Shown: positions 43,654-53,567, counted from the first letter of the stretch. The stretch is 64,000 nucleotides of DNA from Streptomyces tirandamycinicus (GCF_003097515.1 NZ_CP029188.1:372001-436000); one strand, 5' to 3'. Program-made: numbers and translations. The notes: generated by a model not told the origin, from the sequence alone.

Positions 43654-46600
43654 CTACTTCTCCGTGACGCCCGCCGAGTCGAAGGTCGCCACCTCGTGCA
43701 TCGCGCGGGCCGCGCTCTGGACGAGCGGGAGGGCGAGCAGTGCGCCCGTACCTTCACCGAGGCGGAGATCGAGGTCGACCAGGGGGCGCAGGCCCAGCTT
43801 GTTCAGGGCGGCGACATGGCCGGGTTCGGCGCTGCGGTGTCCCGCGATGCACGCCGCCAGGGCCTCGGGCGCGACCGCCCGGGCGACCAGGGCCGCCGCG
43901 CCGGCGGACACACCGTCCAGGACGACCGGTGTCCGCAGGGACGCGCCGCCCAGGATGAAGCCGACCAGCGCCGCGTGCTCCAGGCCGCCGACGGCCGCGA
44001 GGACGCCGACGGGGTCGGCCGCGTCCGGCTGGTGGAGTTCCAGGGCCCGCCGGACGACGTCCACCTTCCGCGCGTGCATCTCGTCGTTGATCCCGGTGCC
44101 CCGCCCGGTGACCTCCGCCGGGTCCGCCCCGGTGTAGACGGTGATCAGTGCGGCGGACGCCGTGGTGTTGGCGATGCCCATCTCCCCGGTGAGCAGCGCC
44201 TTGTTGCCCGCGGCGACCAGGTCGCGGGCGGTCTCGATGCCCACGTCGATCGCGGCGTGCACCTCCTCGCGGCTGAGGGCGGGACCGGTCGTGAAGTCGG
44301 CCGTACCGGGGCGCACCTTGCGCGGCAGCAGCCCCGGGGTGGCCGGGAGGTCGGAAGCGACACCGACGTCGACGACGCAGACCTCCGCGCCGACCTGGTT
44401 GGCGAAGGCGTTGCAGACCGCTCCCCCGCCGAGGAAGTTCGCGACCATCTGGCCGGTCACCTCCTGGGGCCAGGCCGTGACGCCCTGGGCGTGCACTCCG
44501 TGGTCGCCCGCGAAGATCGCTACGGCCGCGGGTTCCGGGATCGGCGGCGGGCACATCCGGGACAACCCGGACAGCTGCGCGGAGATGATCTCCAGCATGC
44601 CCAGCGCGCCCGCGGGCTTGGTCATCCGCTTCTGCCGCTCCCACGCCTCACCGAGTGCCTTGGCGTCCAGCGGCCGGATGCCGGAGAGAGTCTCCTGGAG
44701 CAGGTCGTGCGGTTCCTCGCCCGGCAGCGCGCGGCGGCCGTACGTCTCCTCGTGGACGACCCAGGACAGCGGCCGGCGCTTGGACCAGCCCGCCTGCATC
44801 AGCTCGGGCTCCTCCGGGAACTCGTCGACGTAGCCCACGCACAGGTAGGCCACGACCTCCAGATGCTCGGGCAGGCCGAGTGCGCGGACCATCTCGCGCT
44901 CGTCGAAGAAGCTGACCCAGCCGACGCCGAGCCCTTCGGCGCGGGCGGCGAGCCACAGGTTCTCGACGGCCAGCGCCGAGGAGTACGGCGCCATCTGCGG
45001 CTGGGTGTGCCGGCCGAGGGTGTGCCGGCCACCGCGCGTCGGGTCGGCGGTGACGACGATGTTGACGGGTGTGTCGAGGATGGCCTCGATCTTCAGCTGC
45101 CTGAACTGCTTGGCCCGGCCCTTGGGCAGGGACTTGGCGTACGCCTCGCGCTGGCGCTGGGCGAGCTCGTGCATCGAGCGCCGGGTCTCGGCGGAGCGGA
45201 TGACGACGAAGTCCCAGGGCTGGGAATGGCCCACGGACGGCGCGGTGTGCGCGGCCTCGAGCACACGGAGCAGGACGTCGTGCGGGATGGGGTCGCTGCG
45301 GAAGCCGTTGCGGATGTCGCGGCGCTCGCGCATCACGCGGAGTACGGCTTCGCGCTCGGCGTCGCCGTAACCGGGAGCGGGCGCCCCGCGGGTCTCGGCG
45401 GCATCCGCCACACCGTCCTCGGCGGCGGGTCGCGCTCCCTCGGCGGCGGGTCGCGCTCCCTCGGCGGCCGGTTCCGCCCCGGACTCCCCACCCGGCTCGG
45501 CCTCGGCGGCGGGCAGGGACTCGACAGGCGACAGCGCCTCGGCGGGCGACAGGGTCTCGGCGGGCGGCTGCTCGGCGGCAGCCTCGGCCTCGATCCCGGC
45601 GACCGGCGTGGCCTCGGCGGCCGGTGGGGTCGCGGCTTCGATGGCCGACTGGGTCACAGCGGCGGGCAGGGGCTCGACAGGCGACAGCGCCTCGGCGGGC
45701 GGCTGCTCGACGCCAGCCTCGGCCTCGGTCACGGCGACCGGCGGAGCCTCGGCAGCCGGTTGAGCCGCGGCCTCGGCGATCGGCTGAGTCCCGGCGGCGG
45801 GCAGGGGCTCGGCGGGCGGCTGCTCGACGGCAGCCTCGGCCTGAGAAGCGGCCGCTCCCGCCGGGGCCGAGGCGGGGGCGGCAGGCGCGGCCTCGCCCGA
45901 AGGCCCGTCCCCGGCCGGTGGTGCGGGGAGCCCGGCGGGCTGCGTGCCGTCGACGGTCTCGGCCGTCCCGGGCTGCGACGCCTGGCCGGTGTGCTCGGGC
46001 CGGCCGGTGTGCTCGGGCGCGGCGCCCGCATGCGCCACCACGTCCTCCCCGGTCGCGGGCACGGTGGAGGCTTCCGCCTCCGTCTGCGGCTCCGCGGGCT
46101 CGCCGGGCACGGCCGCGGCGACGTGCTCCGGGACGAGCGCGGCCCCGGCCGCCGCCTCTGCCGCGGGTGCCGGTACGGGTTCGGCCGCGACGGCGGGCAG
46201 GGGCGCCTCCGCCGGCTCGGGCTCCGGCTCGGAGACCACGGCGGCCTGGGCGGCGGTCCCGGCCGAGGGCGCGGCGGCCCCGTTGTCCGCCTGCTCCTCC
46301 TCGGACGCCGGAGCCGTCCCTTCGGGCCCCGGCGCCACCGCGGGCAGCGGCGGGGGCCCGGCTTGGGGACCCGTCGGCGGGGCGTCCGCCACCGCCGCGA
46401 ACTGCCCGGTGGCCATGGGCTCCTGGGCCGCATCGGCGGATGCCGCCGCCGGATACGGCGGGGCGGGCACCGCCTCGTCGGCGTCGGCCGCCGGGTCTGC
46501 GGAGTGGCGTGCGGTCTGCGGAGGGACCGTTTCGGCGGGGGCCGGGGCGACCGCCTCGGACGCCGCTTCCCCGGGCACCGTCACGGCGGCCCGGGGCTGC

Positions 46601-47730
46601 GCCTGCCGGGCGCTGTCGGGGTGGCCGCCCTGCGGCGGGATCCCGCCCTGCTGCGGGCCGGGAGGCGGCCCGGCGTCATCGCGCGGCACGTCGAGGTACT
46701 CCAGGCCACTGGTCGGCGGACCCTCGACGGGTGCCGCCGCGGCGCTCGGCCCGGGCGCGGCGCTGCCGCCGGAGCGGTGCGCGGCGGGGCCGCGGTCCGC
46801 GAGCGAGCGGACGACACCGCTGTTCGCCTCGGGGACCGGTGGGCCCATGTGCAGGGGGCGGCGGGCCGGAGCCGGGGCCTGAACGGGCACACCCCCCGGC
46901 GGCATCCGTACACCGCCGAGGTCGAGGGATCCGGAGTCCCGGCCGCCGGCCTCGTGGGCACCGGTCTCGTGGACCGGCTGTTCGGCGCCGGCCTGCTGTT
47001 CCGGAGAGGGCCGTTCCGAGGTCGCGGACCGGCCGTGCCCACCCGGCTGACCGTGGGCGGCACTGCCGCCGTGATCCGCGGACGGCTGCTGAGCCGTGTG
47101 CCCGCCGGGGGCGGCGGGCTGCCCGGGCACCGCGGCCCCGCCGGTCACCGCCTGGGCGGGGCCGGCCTGGGCGGGGACCGCCTGGGCGGGGACGGCCTGC
47201 CCGGGGACGGCCTGAAGGTGCGCGGCGTGCTGCTCGGCGGACTGTGCGAGCCGCGGCTCGTCCCCCGCGTACTGCTGCTCCTGCGCGACATACGCATGCG
47301 GCTGCCCCGGCGCGGGGGCGGTGTCCGTTCCGGCGTCGGCGTACCCGGGCCCGGCCGGTGTCCCGGGAACCGGCGCGTGCCGGGCCGCCATGGCGTCCTG
47401 GGCGACCTGCAGCGGCTGGAAGTGGCCCGCTCCCGGGGCCGGCTCCGGCGCCGTCGCCTGAGTCGCGGCCTGCGTCGCGGTCTGCGTCGCGGTCTGCGTC
47501 GCGTTCTGGGTGGAGGCCTGTGTGGCGGTGGCGGTGGCGGTCTGCGGATCGCTCCACGCCCCCTGCGCCCCCGGCATCAGCAGGAGGTCGTCGTCCTCGG
47601 GGACGGCTTCCGGGGCACTGCCGGAGTGGTCGAGGAAGGTGTACGCACCGGGGGCGGGGACGCCCGGCTGCTCCACCATGCCTGCGTTCTCCGGCAGTCC
47701 CTCGCCCGGGACCTGGCCGGTGTCAGTCAT
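43654..47730 (-). CDS. cobT: BluB-CobT fusion with very long low-complexity N-terminus
   Basis: The 1358-residue protein has three parts. Residues 1 to about 785 are Ala/Pro/Glu/Gln-rich low complexity, including Thr-Gln repeats (TQNATQTATQTATQ). Residues about 790-1000 are a BluB-like nitroreductase that makes 5,6-dimethylbenzimidazole from FMN (RRDIRNGFRSDPIP, TAPSVGHSQPWDF, GLGVGWVSFFD). The rest is CobT, which activates that base as its riboside phosphate (FAGDHGVHAQGV, GEMGIANTTASAAL, GRGTGINDEM). Fusing base synthesis and activation is logical for channeling. ATG 47730 follows GAGGGG and overlaps a 6-codon upstream ORF. It ends in TAG. Confidence 0.93.
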   Translation of the reverse strand: MTDTGQVPGEGLPENAGMVEQPGVPAPGAYTFLDHSGSAPEAVPEDDDLLLMPGAQGAWSDPQTATATATQASTQNATQTATQTATQAATQATAPEPAPGAGHFQPLQVAQDAMAARHAPVPGTPAGPGYADAGTDTAPAPGQPHAYVAQEQQYAGDEPRLAQSAEQHAAHLQAVPGQAVPAQAVPAQAGPAQAVTGGAAVPGQPAAPGGHTAQQPSADHGGSAAHGQPGGHGRSATSERPSPEQQAGAEQPVHETGAHEAGGRDSGSLDLGGVRMPPGGVPVQAPAPARRPLHMGPPVPEANSGVVRSLADRGPAAHRSGGSAAPGPSAAAAPVEGPPTSGLEYLDVPRDDAGPPPGPQQGGIPPQGGHPDSARQAQPRAAVTVPGEAASEAVAPAPAETVPPQTARHSADPAADADEAVPAPPYPAAASADAAQEPMATGQFAAVADAPPTGPQAGPPPLPAVAPGPEGTAPASEEEQADNGAAAPSAGTAAQAAVVSEPEPEPAEAPLPAVAAEPVPAPAAEAAAGAALVPEHVAAAVPGEPAEPQTEAEASTVPATGEDVVAHAGAAPEHTGRPEHTGQASQPGTAETVDGTQPAGLPAPPAGDGPSGEAAPAAPASAPAGAAASQAEAAVEQPPAEPLPAAGTQPIAEAAAQPAAEAPPVAVTEAEAGVEQPPAEALSPVEPLPAAVTQSAIEAATPPAAEATPVAGIEAEAAAEQPPAETLSPAEALSPVESLPAAEAEPGGESGAEPAAEGARPAAEGARPAAEDGVADAAETRGAPAPGYGDAEREAVLRVMRERRDIRNGFRSDPIPHDVLLRVLEAAHTAPSVGHSQPWDFVVIRSAETRRSMHELAQRQREAYAKSLPKGRAKQFRQLKIEAILDTPVNIVVTADPTRGGRHTLGRHTQPQMAPYSSALAVENLWLAARAEGLGVGWVSFFDEREMVRALGLPEHLEVVAYLCVGYVDEFPEEPELMQAGWSKRRPLSWVVHEETYGRRALPGEEPHDLLQETLSGIRPLDAKALGEAWERQKRMTKPAGALGMLEIISAQLSGLSRMCPPPIPEPAAVAIFAGDHGVHAQGVTAWPQEVTGQMVANFLGGGAVCNAFANQVGAEVCVVDVGVASDLPATPGLLPRKVRPGTADFTTGPALSREEVHAAIDVGIETARDLVAAGNKALLTGEMGIANTTASAALITVYTGADPAEVTGRGTGINDEMHARKVDVVRRALELHQPDAADPVGVLAAVGGLEHAALVGFILGGASLRTPVVLDGVSAGAAALVARAVAPEALAACIAGHRSAEPGHVAALNKLGLRPLVDLDLRLGEGTGALLALPLVQSAARAMHEVATFDSAGVTEK

Positions 47731-47747
47731 GCGTACCCCTCGCCCAT
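47727..47747 (-). CDS. 6-codon upstream ORF overlapping cobT start
   Basis: ATG 47747, with a good AAGGAG site, reads MGEGYA and stops at a TGA overlapping the cobT ATG (ATGA). It may couple translation of cobT to ribosome loading at a stronger site. Whether it is translated cannot be told from sequence. Confidence 0.4.
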   Translation of the reverse strand: MGEGYA

Positions 47748-48116
47748 CGGTTGTGCTCCTTCAGACCTTCGCCCGGGGCGCCCGATCGCGGCACACACCC
47801 GTGCCCCTCACTACAAGAACGAGCGTGTGCCCCACGCGGCACGAAAGCCCGCGGACACAAGCATTGTCGTGGGCGTTCGCGTCCGCGGCAGCAGGATCGG
47901 CCACGGTTCGCTGTGGACTGCGCCACTTTGCGCGTCCCCCCGGTCACGCCGTACCACAGCGGGGCCCGAAGCACCCCCCTCTTCCGGACCCTGACCGGGG
48001 GTCTCCCGGGGAGGCCGGGAGGGGGAATCGACCAATGACCGGCTGCAGTACGACGATCGGCCAGCCTACCCCGCCGGGGTTCGGCGCCCGGCTCAGGGGG
48101 GCGGTTCGGCGGCTGG

Positions 48117-49328
48117 TCAGGAGGCCGGTTCCCGGCGGTGGCCGGCCAGCAGGAAGACGACCGACCGCTCGCGTTCCGACCAGTCGCCGGGATCGAGTTC
48201 CACGGACTGGAGCAGGGCGCATTCGACGGCGTAGCCGCCCTCCGCGAGCGCCGCCCCGATCGACTCCGCCTCGTCCCGGGTCGAGGCGTGGGTGACGATG
48301 CGCTCGGGCCTGCGGTCGGCACAGGCGGTGACGACGGGTACGCCGCCGCCGCCGATGCGCACGACGTCGGGTTCCGGAAGCCGTTCCAGGACGTGCGGCG
48401 CCCGGCCGTGCACGGTCTGCAGCAGGACGCCGTGGCGGCGCGCGGCGGCGTCGGTCCGGATGCAGGCGGCCGGGTCGGCGTCGACGGCGAGCACCGCGGC
48501 GCCGAAGCGGGCCGCGTCGGCGGCGAACTCTCCGCTGCCGCAGCCGATGTCCCACACGAGGTCGCCGAGGCGGGGCCCGAGCCGGGCGAGTTGGGTGGCG
48601 CGCAGCTGTGGCGACTCGCTCTCGGCGGCGGGCCGGCCCTCGGCGTCCGGCAGGGCCCAGCCGCGTACCTGTGCGGGGTAACCGGGCTCCCGGCCGGCCG
48701 CCCAGCCCGCGCCGCCCTGGGTGCTGGCGCCGCCGACGACGATGACGACGTTGGGGTCGCGCCAGCTGTGGTCGGCGACCTTGTCGGAGGTCAGCACGGT
48801 GACCTGCTCGCGCGCGGTGCCGAGCTCCTCGCAGATCACGAAGGTGCGGTGGACGCCGTCGAGGAGCAGGGCGAGTTCGGCCGGGCCGGCTCCCGGGGAA
48901 GTGAGGACCGCGACCTTGGGATGGGACCGGCAGACGTTGACCGCGCGACGCAGCGTGCGGCTGTGGGCGACGACGATCTGGGCGTCGTCCCATGGCATCC
49001 CGGCGCGGGCGAAGGCGGCGGCGACGGCCGAGACGGCGGGGACGACCTCCACCTCCAGCCCGTGCTGCGGGGCACGCAGGGTGCGTACGACACCGAAGAA
49101 GCCCGGGTCGCCGTCGGCGAGGACGACGGGGCTGCCGCGGTGCCCGGCGATCCTTCGCGCGGCGAGGTCGAGGCTGCCCAGGCGGATGCGTTCGGCGCCC
49201 GGCGGCACTTCGGGGAGCGCCAGATGGTGGGCGGCCCCGGCGACGAGCGTGGCGGCGGACAGGGCGGACCTGGCGGCCGCGGTCAGCGGCGAGCCGTCCC
49301 AGCCGATCACCGTGACCCGGTCGGCCAT
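48117..49328 (-). CDS. cbiET: precorrin-6Y C5,15-methyltransferase, CbiE-CbiT fusion
   Basis: The 403-residue protein starts at ATG 49328 (MADRVTVIGWDGSPLT). The N-terminal CbiE methyltransferase shows VLADGDPGFFGVVR and VVPAVSAVAAAFAR; the C-terminal CbiT domain has the SAM motif VWDIGCGSGEFAADAAR (about 275-291). Together they methylate C5 and C15 and decarboxylate the ring in cobalamin synthesis. The spacer 47731-48116 before cobT holds no gene and no recognisable B12 riboswitch. Confidence 0.92.
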   Translation of the reverse strand: MADRVTVIGWDGSPLTAAARSALSAATLVAGAAHHLALPEVPPGAERIRLGSLDLAARRIAGHRGSPVVLADGDPGFFGVVRTLRAPQHGLEVEVVPAVSAVAAAFARAGMPWDDAQIVVAHSRTLRRAVNVCRSHPKVAVLTSPGAGPAELALLLDGVHRTFVICEELGTAREQVTVLTSDKVADHSWRDPNVVIVVGGASTQGGAGWAAGREPGYPAQVRGWALPDAEGRPAAESESPQLRATQLARLGPRLGDLVWDIGCGSGEFAADAARFGAAVLAVDADPAACIRTDAAARRHGVLLQTVHGRAPHVLERLPEPDVVRIGGGGVPVVTACADRRPERIVTHASTRDEAESIGAALAEGGYAVECALLQSVELDPGDWSERERSVVFLLAGHRREPAS

Positions 49329-49786
49329 CGTCGTCGTTCTCCTGGTGTCGTCGCAGGTGAGAACCGTGCCCACGAGGCCCGGGGCAGGCAGGGCCGAGGG
49401 TACCCGGTGTCGGTGACGTGCGGTGGAGCCGCCTGCCCGGATGCCGCGGGCCCGGTGCCACCCGCCCGGTGCCGCGCCATCTGCCCGGTGCCGCGGGGCG
49501 GACACGTCTCGAAGGCCGGCCGCGGTCCGGCGCGGCCTGCCGGAGGCCGAAGCGCCGCCGCCCGGAGAGCGCCGCTGCCCCGAGAGCGCCGCGGGCCGGA
49601 GGGCACCGCTGCCGGACAGCGCCGCGGGCCGATGCCGCCTGGCGATGCCGCCTGCTCTTCGCCACTCGTCCGATGCCGCCCGTCCGATGCCGCCGGGGCC
49701 CTTGCCGGTCCGCCCGGGTCGCGCCGTCGGCCTTCGGGCGCGGGCGGTGGGCACGGGTACCGGGCGGAGCCCTTCGTACCGGCGGT
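49329..49786. other. 458-bp gene-free spacer
   Basis: It is composed largely of short direct repeats such as CCCGGTGCCGCG and GATGCCGCC (about 49450-49700). No gene, riboswitch or strong terminator is recognised; the cbiET promoter should lie just upstream of 49328. Confidence 0.5.
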
Positions 49787-50425
49787 TCAGCTCCAGTCGG
49801 TGTAGGCGCCGAACCCGCCCGCATCGGCCATCTGGTCGGCGACACCGTCGAGGTCCTCGGGGAGGAGGCTCCACACGATGAAGTCGGTGCGCAGTTCGGC
49901 CCAGCTCCCGCCCCCGGTGCGGGTACGGGCTATACAGGCTCCGCGCAGGACGCCCTCGCTGATGCAGCCGATCCGCTGGGCGACCTGCTGGGCGGCCGTG
50001 TTGTCGGCGGCGGTGCGCAGTTCCAGACGCTCGAACCGCTGGTCGCGGAAGAGCCATTGCGCGGTGGCGAGGGCCGCCTCGGAGGCGTAGCCCTCCCCTC
50101 GGGCCCAGGGGGCGACGATGTACGACATCTCGGTGGAGCGCACCCGCCAGTCGGTCTTGCCCAGACCGACCACGCCGACCAGGCGCTGGGTGAGGAACTC
50201 GGTGACGGCGAGGTCCATGCCCCGTCCGGCGGCGCGCTCGGCGGGGGCGCGGTCGCTGATCCAGCGGTGCGCGGCGGCCTCGCTGTAGGGCTGGGGCACG
50301 GCCGTCCAGGCGGCTACCTGCTCGTCGTTCATCATCTCGGCGAGGGCCGGGGCGTCCGCGGGCTCGAGCGCGCGCAGCACCAACCGCTCCGTGCTGATGG
50401 AGATGTCCGGAAAGGTGGTAGTCAT
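49787..50425 (-). CDS. GNAT family N-acetyltransferase (RimJ-like)
   Basis: The 212-residue protein starts at ATG 50425 (MTTTFPDISISTERLVLRAL), with GGAG six bases upstream; an ATG four codons earlier is possible. APWARGEGYASEAALATAQWLF is the acetyl-CoA loop, and RLELRTAADNTAAQQVAQRIGC is typical of the RimJ/RimL subgroup that acetylates protein N-termini or small amines. Substrate unknown. Confidence 0.88.
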   Translation of the reverse strand: MTTTFPDISISTERLVLRALEPADAPALAEMMNDEQVAAWTAVPQPYSEAAAHRWISDRAPAERAAGRGMDLAVTEFLTQRLVGVVGLGKTDWRVRSTEMSYIVAPWARGEGYASEAALATAQWLFRDQRFERLELRTAADNTAAQQVAQRIGCISEGVLRGACIARTRTGGGSWAELRTDFIVWSLLPEDLDGVADQMADAGGFGAYTDWS

Positions 50426-50527
50426 GCGCAGCTCCATGCCGAAGACCGTCGTAAGGGCCGTAAAGGCCCAGCATGCAGCATCGGGTCGGCGCTGTGCAGG
50501 GCCGGGTCGGTACGGCTCAGCCTACGC

Positions 50528-50565
50528 CGGAGGCCCCGCGCACCACCGGGTGCACGGGGCCTCCG
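50528..50565 (-). terminator. terminator hairpin after metQ
   Basis: CGGAGGCCCCG (50528-50538) pairs with CGGGGCCTCCG (50555-50565); after one mismatch five more base pairs extend inward. It lies 38 bp past the metQ stop. Confidence 0.75.
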
Positions 50566-50602
50566 CCCGGCCGGTACGCCCTCAAGGGCCGTACCGTCGA
50601 GG

Positions 50603-51472
50603 TCACTTGGCGGGAGCGCCGAACGCCGGGACGACGGAGCCGGTGTAGGTCTCCTCGATGTACTTCTTCACCTCGGGTGAGTTGAGGAGCCGCGCGAGCT
50701 TCTCGACGCGCGGGTCCTTCTCGTCGCCCTTCTTGACGGCGAGGAAGTTGGCGTAGGGGTTGCCCTCCGCCTTCTCCAGAACGAGGGCGTCCCGGGCGGG
50801 CTTGAGGTCGGCCTCGATCGCGTAGTTGCCGTTGATGACGGCGGCGTCGACGTCGTCGAGGGCGCGCGGGACGGTGGCGGCCTCCAGCTCCTTGAACTCC
50901 AGGCCCTTCCGGTCGGTGATGTCGGACAGCCTGGCGCCGGTGCCGACGCCCGGCTTGAGGGTGATGAGTCCGTTCTCGGCGAGGAGCTGGAGCGCGCGGC
51001 CCTCGTTGGTGGTGTCGTTGGGGACGGCGACGGTCTGCCCGGGCTTGATGTCCTCGACCGATGTGGCCTTCTTCGAGTAGAGGCCGAGCGGCTCGAGGTG
51101 GACGTCGACCACCGGGACGATGGTGGTGCCGTTCTTCGCGTTGAAGTCGTCCAGGTACGGCTTGTGCTGGAAGAAGTTGGCGCCGACCTGGCCCGACTGG
51201 GTGGCGGTGTTCGGCAGGACGTAGTCCGTGAACTCCCTGACCTCCAGCTTGAGGCCCGCCTTGGCGGCGAGGTTGTCCTTGACGAAGCCGAGGATGTCGG
51301 CGTGCGGGGTCGGGGACGCCGCGACGACGAGCGGCTGGGTCTCGGCGGCCTGGTCGCCGGACCCGGCCGCGGCGGGGTCGGAGGAGGTGCCGCAGGCGGT
51401 GAGGCCGAGGGCGAACGCGGCGGTGGCGGCGGCTGCCGCGGTGAGCTTGGTGTTCTTGCGGAGGTTGCGCAC
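50603..51472 (-). CDS. metQ: methionine ABC transporter substrate-binding lipoprotein
   Basis: The 289-residue protein has a signal peptide ending in lipobox LTAC (Cys27), then the NlpA/MetQ domain: VVAASPTPHADIL, VGANFFQHKPYLDDFN, VAVPNDTTNEGRAL and VINGNYAIEADL. It captures methionine (D- or L-) outside the membrane and delivers it to MetNI. It is last of the metN-metI-metQ operon, 150 bp after metI. Confidence 0.94.
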   Translation of the reverse strand: MRNLRKNTKLTAAAAATAAFALGLTACGTSSDPAAAGSGDQAAETQPLVVAASPTPHADILGFVKDNLAAKAGLKLEVREFTDYVLPNTATQSGQVGANFFQHKPYLDDFNAKNGTTIVPVVDVHLEPLGLYSKKATSVEDIKPGQTVAVPNDTTNEGRALQLLAENGLITLKPGVGTGARLSDITDRKGLEFKELEAATVPRALDDVDAAVINGNYAIEADLKPARDALVLEKAEGNPYANFLAVKKGDEKDPRVEKLARLLNSPEVKKYIEETYTGSVVPAFGAPAK

Positions 51473-51622
51473 GAAGAGTGCCTCTTTCTGGTGTTGCGGT
51501 GATGGCGCCCGGACAAGGAGTGCGGGCTCGCTGGAGGGGCCGGGGCGAAGCGCCGGCTCCCGGGTGGTGCGGGTGGTGCGGGTGGTGCGGATGGGATCCG
51601 CGGGCGGGGTCGGTCGGTGGGG

Positions 51623-52291
51623 TCAGTCGGTGCGGCCGCGGCGTGACAGCAGCCGCACGACTCCGTCGCCGATCAGCTGTACGGCCGTGACGAGGGCGAT
51701 CAGGATGACGACGGTGACGAGCATGAACTCGGTCTCGAACCGCTGGAATCCGTAGGTCACGGCCTTGGAGCCGAGGCCCTCCCCGCCGACCGCGCCCGCC
51801 ATGGCCGAGTAGCCGACGAGCACGATCACGGTGGTGGTGACGGCGGCGACGATCGACGGGAGGGCCTGCGGCAGCAGTACCTTGCGGATGATCGTCGGGA
51901 TGGATCCGCCCATGGACTGGACGGCTTCGACCAGTCCGTGGTCGACCTCGCGGACCGCCGTCTCGACGAGTCGCGCGAAGAACGGGATGGCACCGACGGC
52001 GAGCGGCACGATCATGGCGGTGGGGCCGATGAAGGTGCCGACCACGGCCGTGGTGAAGGGGATCAGCGCGATCAGCAGGATGATGAACGGCAGCGAGCGG
52101 CCGATGTTCACGACCACGCCGACGGCCTTGTTCACGGGGGCGTTCTGCAGCAGTCCGCCCTTGTCGGTGAGGACGAGGAGGATGCCGAGCGGCAGTCCGC
52201 CGATCGCGGTGACCACGGTGGACCACAGGACCATGTAGAGGGTGTCCAGCGTGCCCTGGGTCAGCAGGGGCTGCATCTCCGACCACGTCAC
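51623..52291 (-). CDS. metI: methionine ABC transporter permease
   Basis: The 222-residue permease has five to six helices and the BPD loop SMGGSIPTIIRKVLLPQALPS, which contacts the MetN ATPase. GTG 52291 overlaps the metN stop (GTGA), so translation is coupled. The C-terminus (LLSRRGRTD) is cytoplasmic. Confidence 0.94.
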   Translation of the reverse strand: MTWSEMQPLLTQGTLDTLYMVLWSTVVTAIGGLPLGILLVLTDKGGLLQNAPVNKAVGVVVNIGRSLPFIILLIALIPFTTAVVGTFIGPTAMIVPLAVGAIPFFARLVETAVREVDHGLVEAVQSMGGSIPTIIRKVLLPQALPSIVAAVTTTVIVLVGYSAMAGAVGGEGLGSKAVTYGFQRFETEFMLVTVVILIALVTAVQLIGDGVVRLLSRRGRTD

Positions 52292-53364
52292 TTGACGGTC
52301 TCCTTCACCAGTGCGGCGCCCCGGGCCCCGTTGCCCTGCACGGGCACCGCGGCCGGCGCGTCGTCGTCCACGACGTCGACCTGCAGGCCCTGTTCACGCA
52401 GGAAGCCGACCGGGACGACGTTGGTCTCGTAGCCGCCGGGCAGCTCGATGCGCATCCGGCCGATCTGCCTGCCGCCGACGGTGTCCATCGCGGCTCCGAG
52501 GATCGATATGTCGATGTTGTAGGTACGGGACAGCCGGGAGATCACCGGCCGGGTGGCGGCGTCGCCGTGGAAGGTGACGTCCAGGACGGTGCGGTCCGGC
52601 CCCGAGGCGTCCCCGGTGACGGGGAACAGCTCGCGGGCGAGTTCGGAGCCGGGGGTGGCGAGCAGCTCGCCGACCGTGCCGGACTCGACGATCCGGCCCT
52701 GCCGCATCAGGGCGGCGGAGTCGCAGACGGTCTTGACCACGTCCATCTCGTGCGTGATGAGCAGTACGGTCAGGCCGAGCTCCCGGTTGAGGTCGCGCAG
52801 CAGCTGGAGGACGGATCGGGTGGTCTCGGGGTCGAGAGCGCTGGTGGCCTCGTCGGAGAGGAGCACCTTGGGGTCGCCGGCGAGCGCGCGGGCGATGCCG
52901 ACGCGCTGCTTCTGGCCGCCGGAGAGCTGCGCGGGGTAGGCCCCGGCCTTGTCGGCGAGGCCCACGAGGTCGAGGAGTTCGAGGGCGCGGCGCGTGCGTG
53001 CGGCACCGGAGACGCCGAGGATCTCCAGCGGCAGTTCGACATTGTCCCGCACGGTGCGCGAGGACAGCAGGTTGAAGTGCTGGAAGACCATGCCGATGCG
53101 GCTGCGCGCCCGGCGGAGTTCCTTCCCGGCGCGGTTGCCGCGTCCGGCGAGAGCGGTGAGGTCGGTGCCGTCGACGACGACACTGCCGGAGGTGGGACGC
53201 TCCAGCAGGTTCACGCAGCGGATCAGGGAGGACTTACCCGCTCCGCTGCGGCCGATGACGCCGAACACCTCGCCCTCGCGGACGTGCAGGTCGACGCCGT
53301 CGAGCGCGGTGATGTCGCGGCCTCGCGACCGGTAGACCTTGGTGAGGCCCGTGGTGGTGATCAC
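52288..53364 (-). CDS. metN: methionine ABC transporter ATP-binding protein
   Basis: The 358-residue ATPase has Walker A GRSGAGKSS, signature LSGGQKQRVGIARAL, Walker B VLLSDEATSALD and a C-terminal NIL domain (about 275-335), where methionine binds to inhibit transport. GTG 53364 (VITTTGLTKVYRSRG) is preferred over the open upstream frame. No strong ribosome site is seen; a Cys/Met-rich leader peptide lies about 200 bp upstream. Confidence 0.94.
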   Translation of the reverse strand: MITTTGLTKVYRSRGRDITALDGVDLHVREGEVFGVIGRSGAGKSSLIRCVNLLERPTSGSVVVDGTDLTALAGRGNRAGKELRRARSRIGMVFQHFNLLSSRTVRDNVELPLEILGVSGAARTRRALELLDLVGLADKAGAYPAQLSGGQKQRVGIARALAGDPKVLLSDEATSALDPETTRSVLQLLRDLNRELGLTVLLITHEMDVVKTVCDSAALMRQGRIVESGTVGELLATPGSELARELFPVTGDASGPDRTVLDVTFHGDAATRPVISRLSRTYNIDISILGAAMDTVGGRQIGRMRIELPGGYETNVVPVGFLREQGLQVDVVDDDAPAAVPVQGNGARGAALVKETVK

Positions 53365-53567
53365 AGGGGGGTTTCCGTCACTGTCGAGTGCGCGGCGCGG
53401 GGTTTCGCCGCCGGGCACGGGGCATGTCGTCTTCGGGACAGTCGGCGCGGCACGGTCGAACCGGTCGGGGGCGTGTGCGCGGGGCAGGCCGGTTCCGTCG
53501 CCGTCACGGCGTGGCACGGCACGACTGTGGGGTCTCGCTTCGGGGCGCGAGGCTCAGGCAGGGGCCC

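Noticed and set aside
43288..47994. 1568-codon open frame on the plus strand opposite cobT
   Set aside because: It is an antisense shadow of the low-complexity GC-rich cobT gene: Arg/Gly/Leu-rich composition, no domain, no ribosome site.
47731..48116. Cobalamin riboswitch upstream of cobT
   Set aside because: I could not find the conserved B12-box or a long structured leader; a covariance-model search would settle it.
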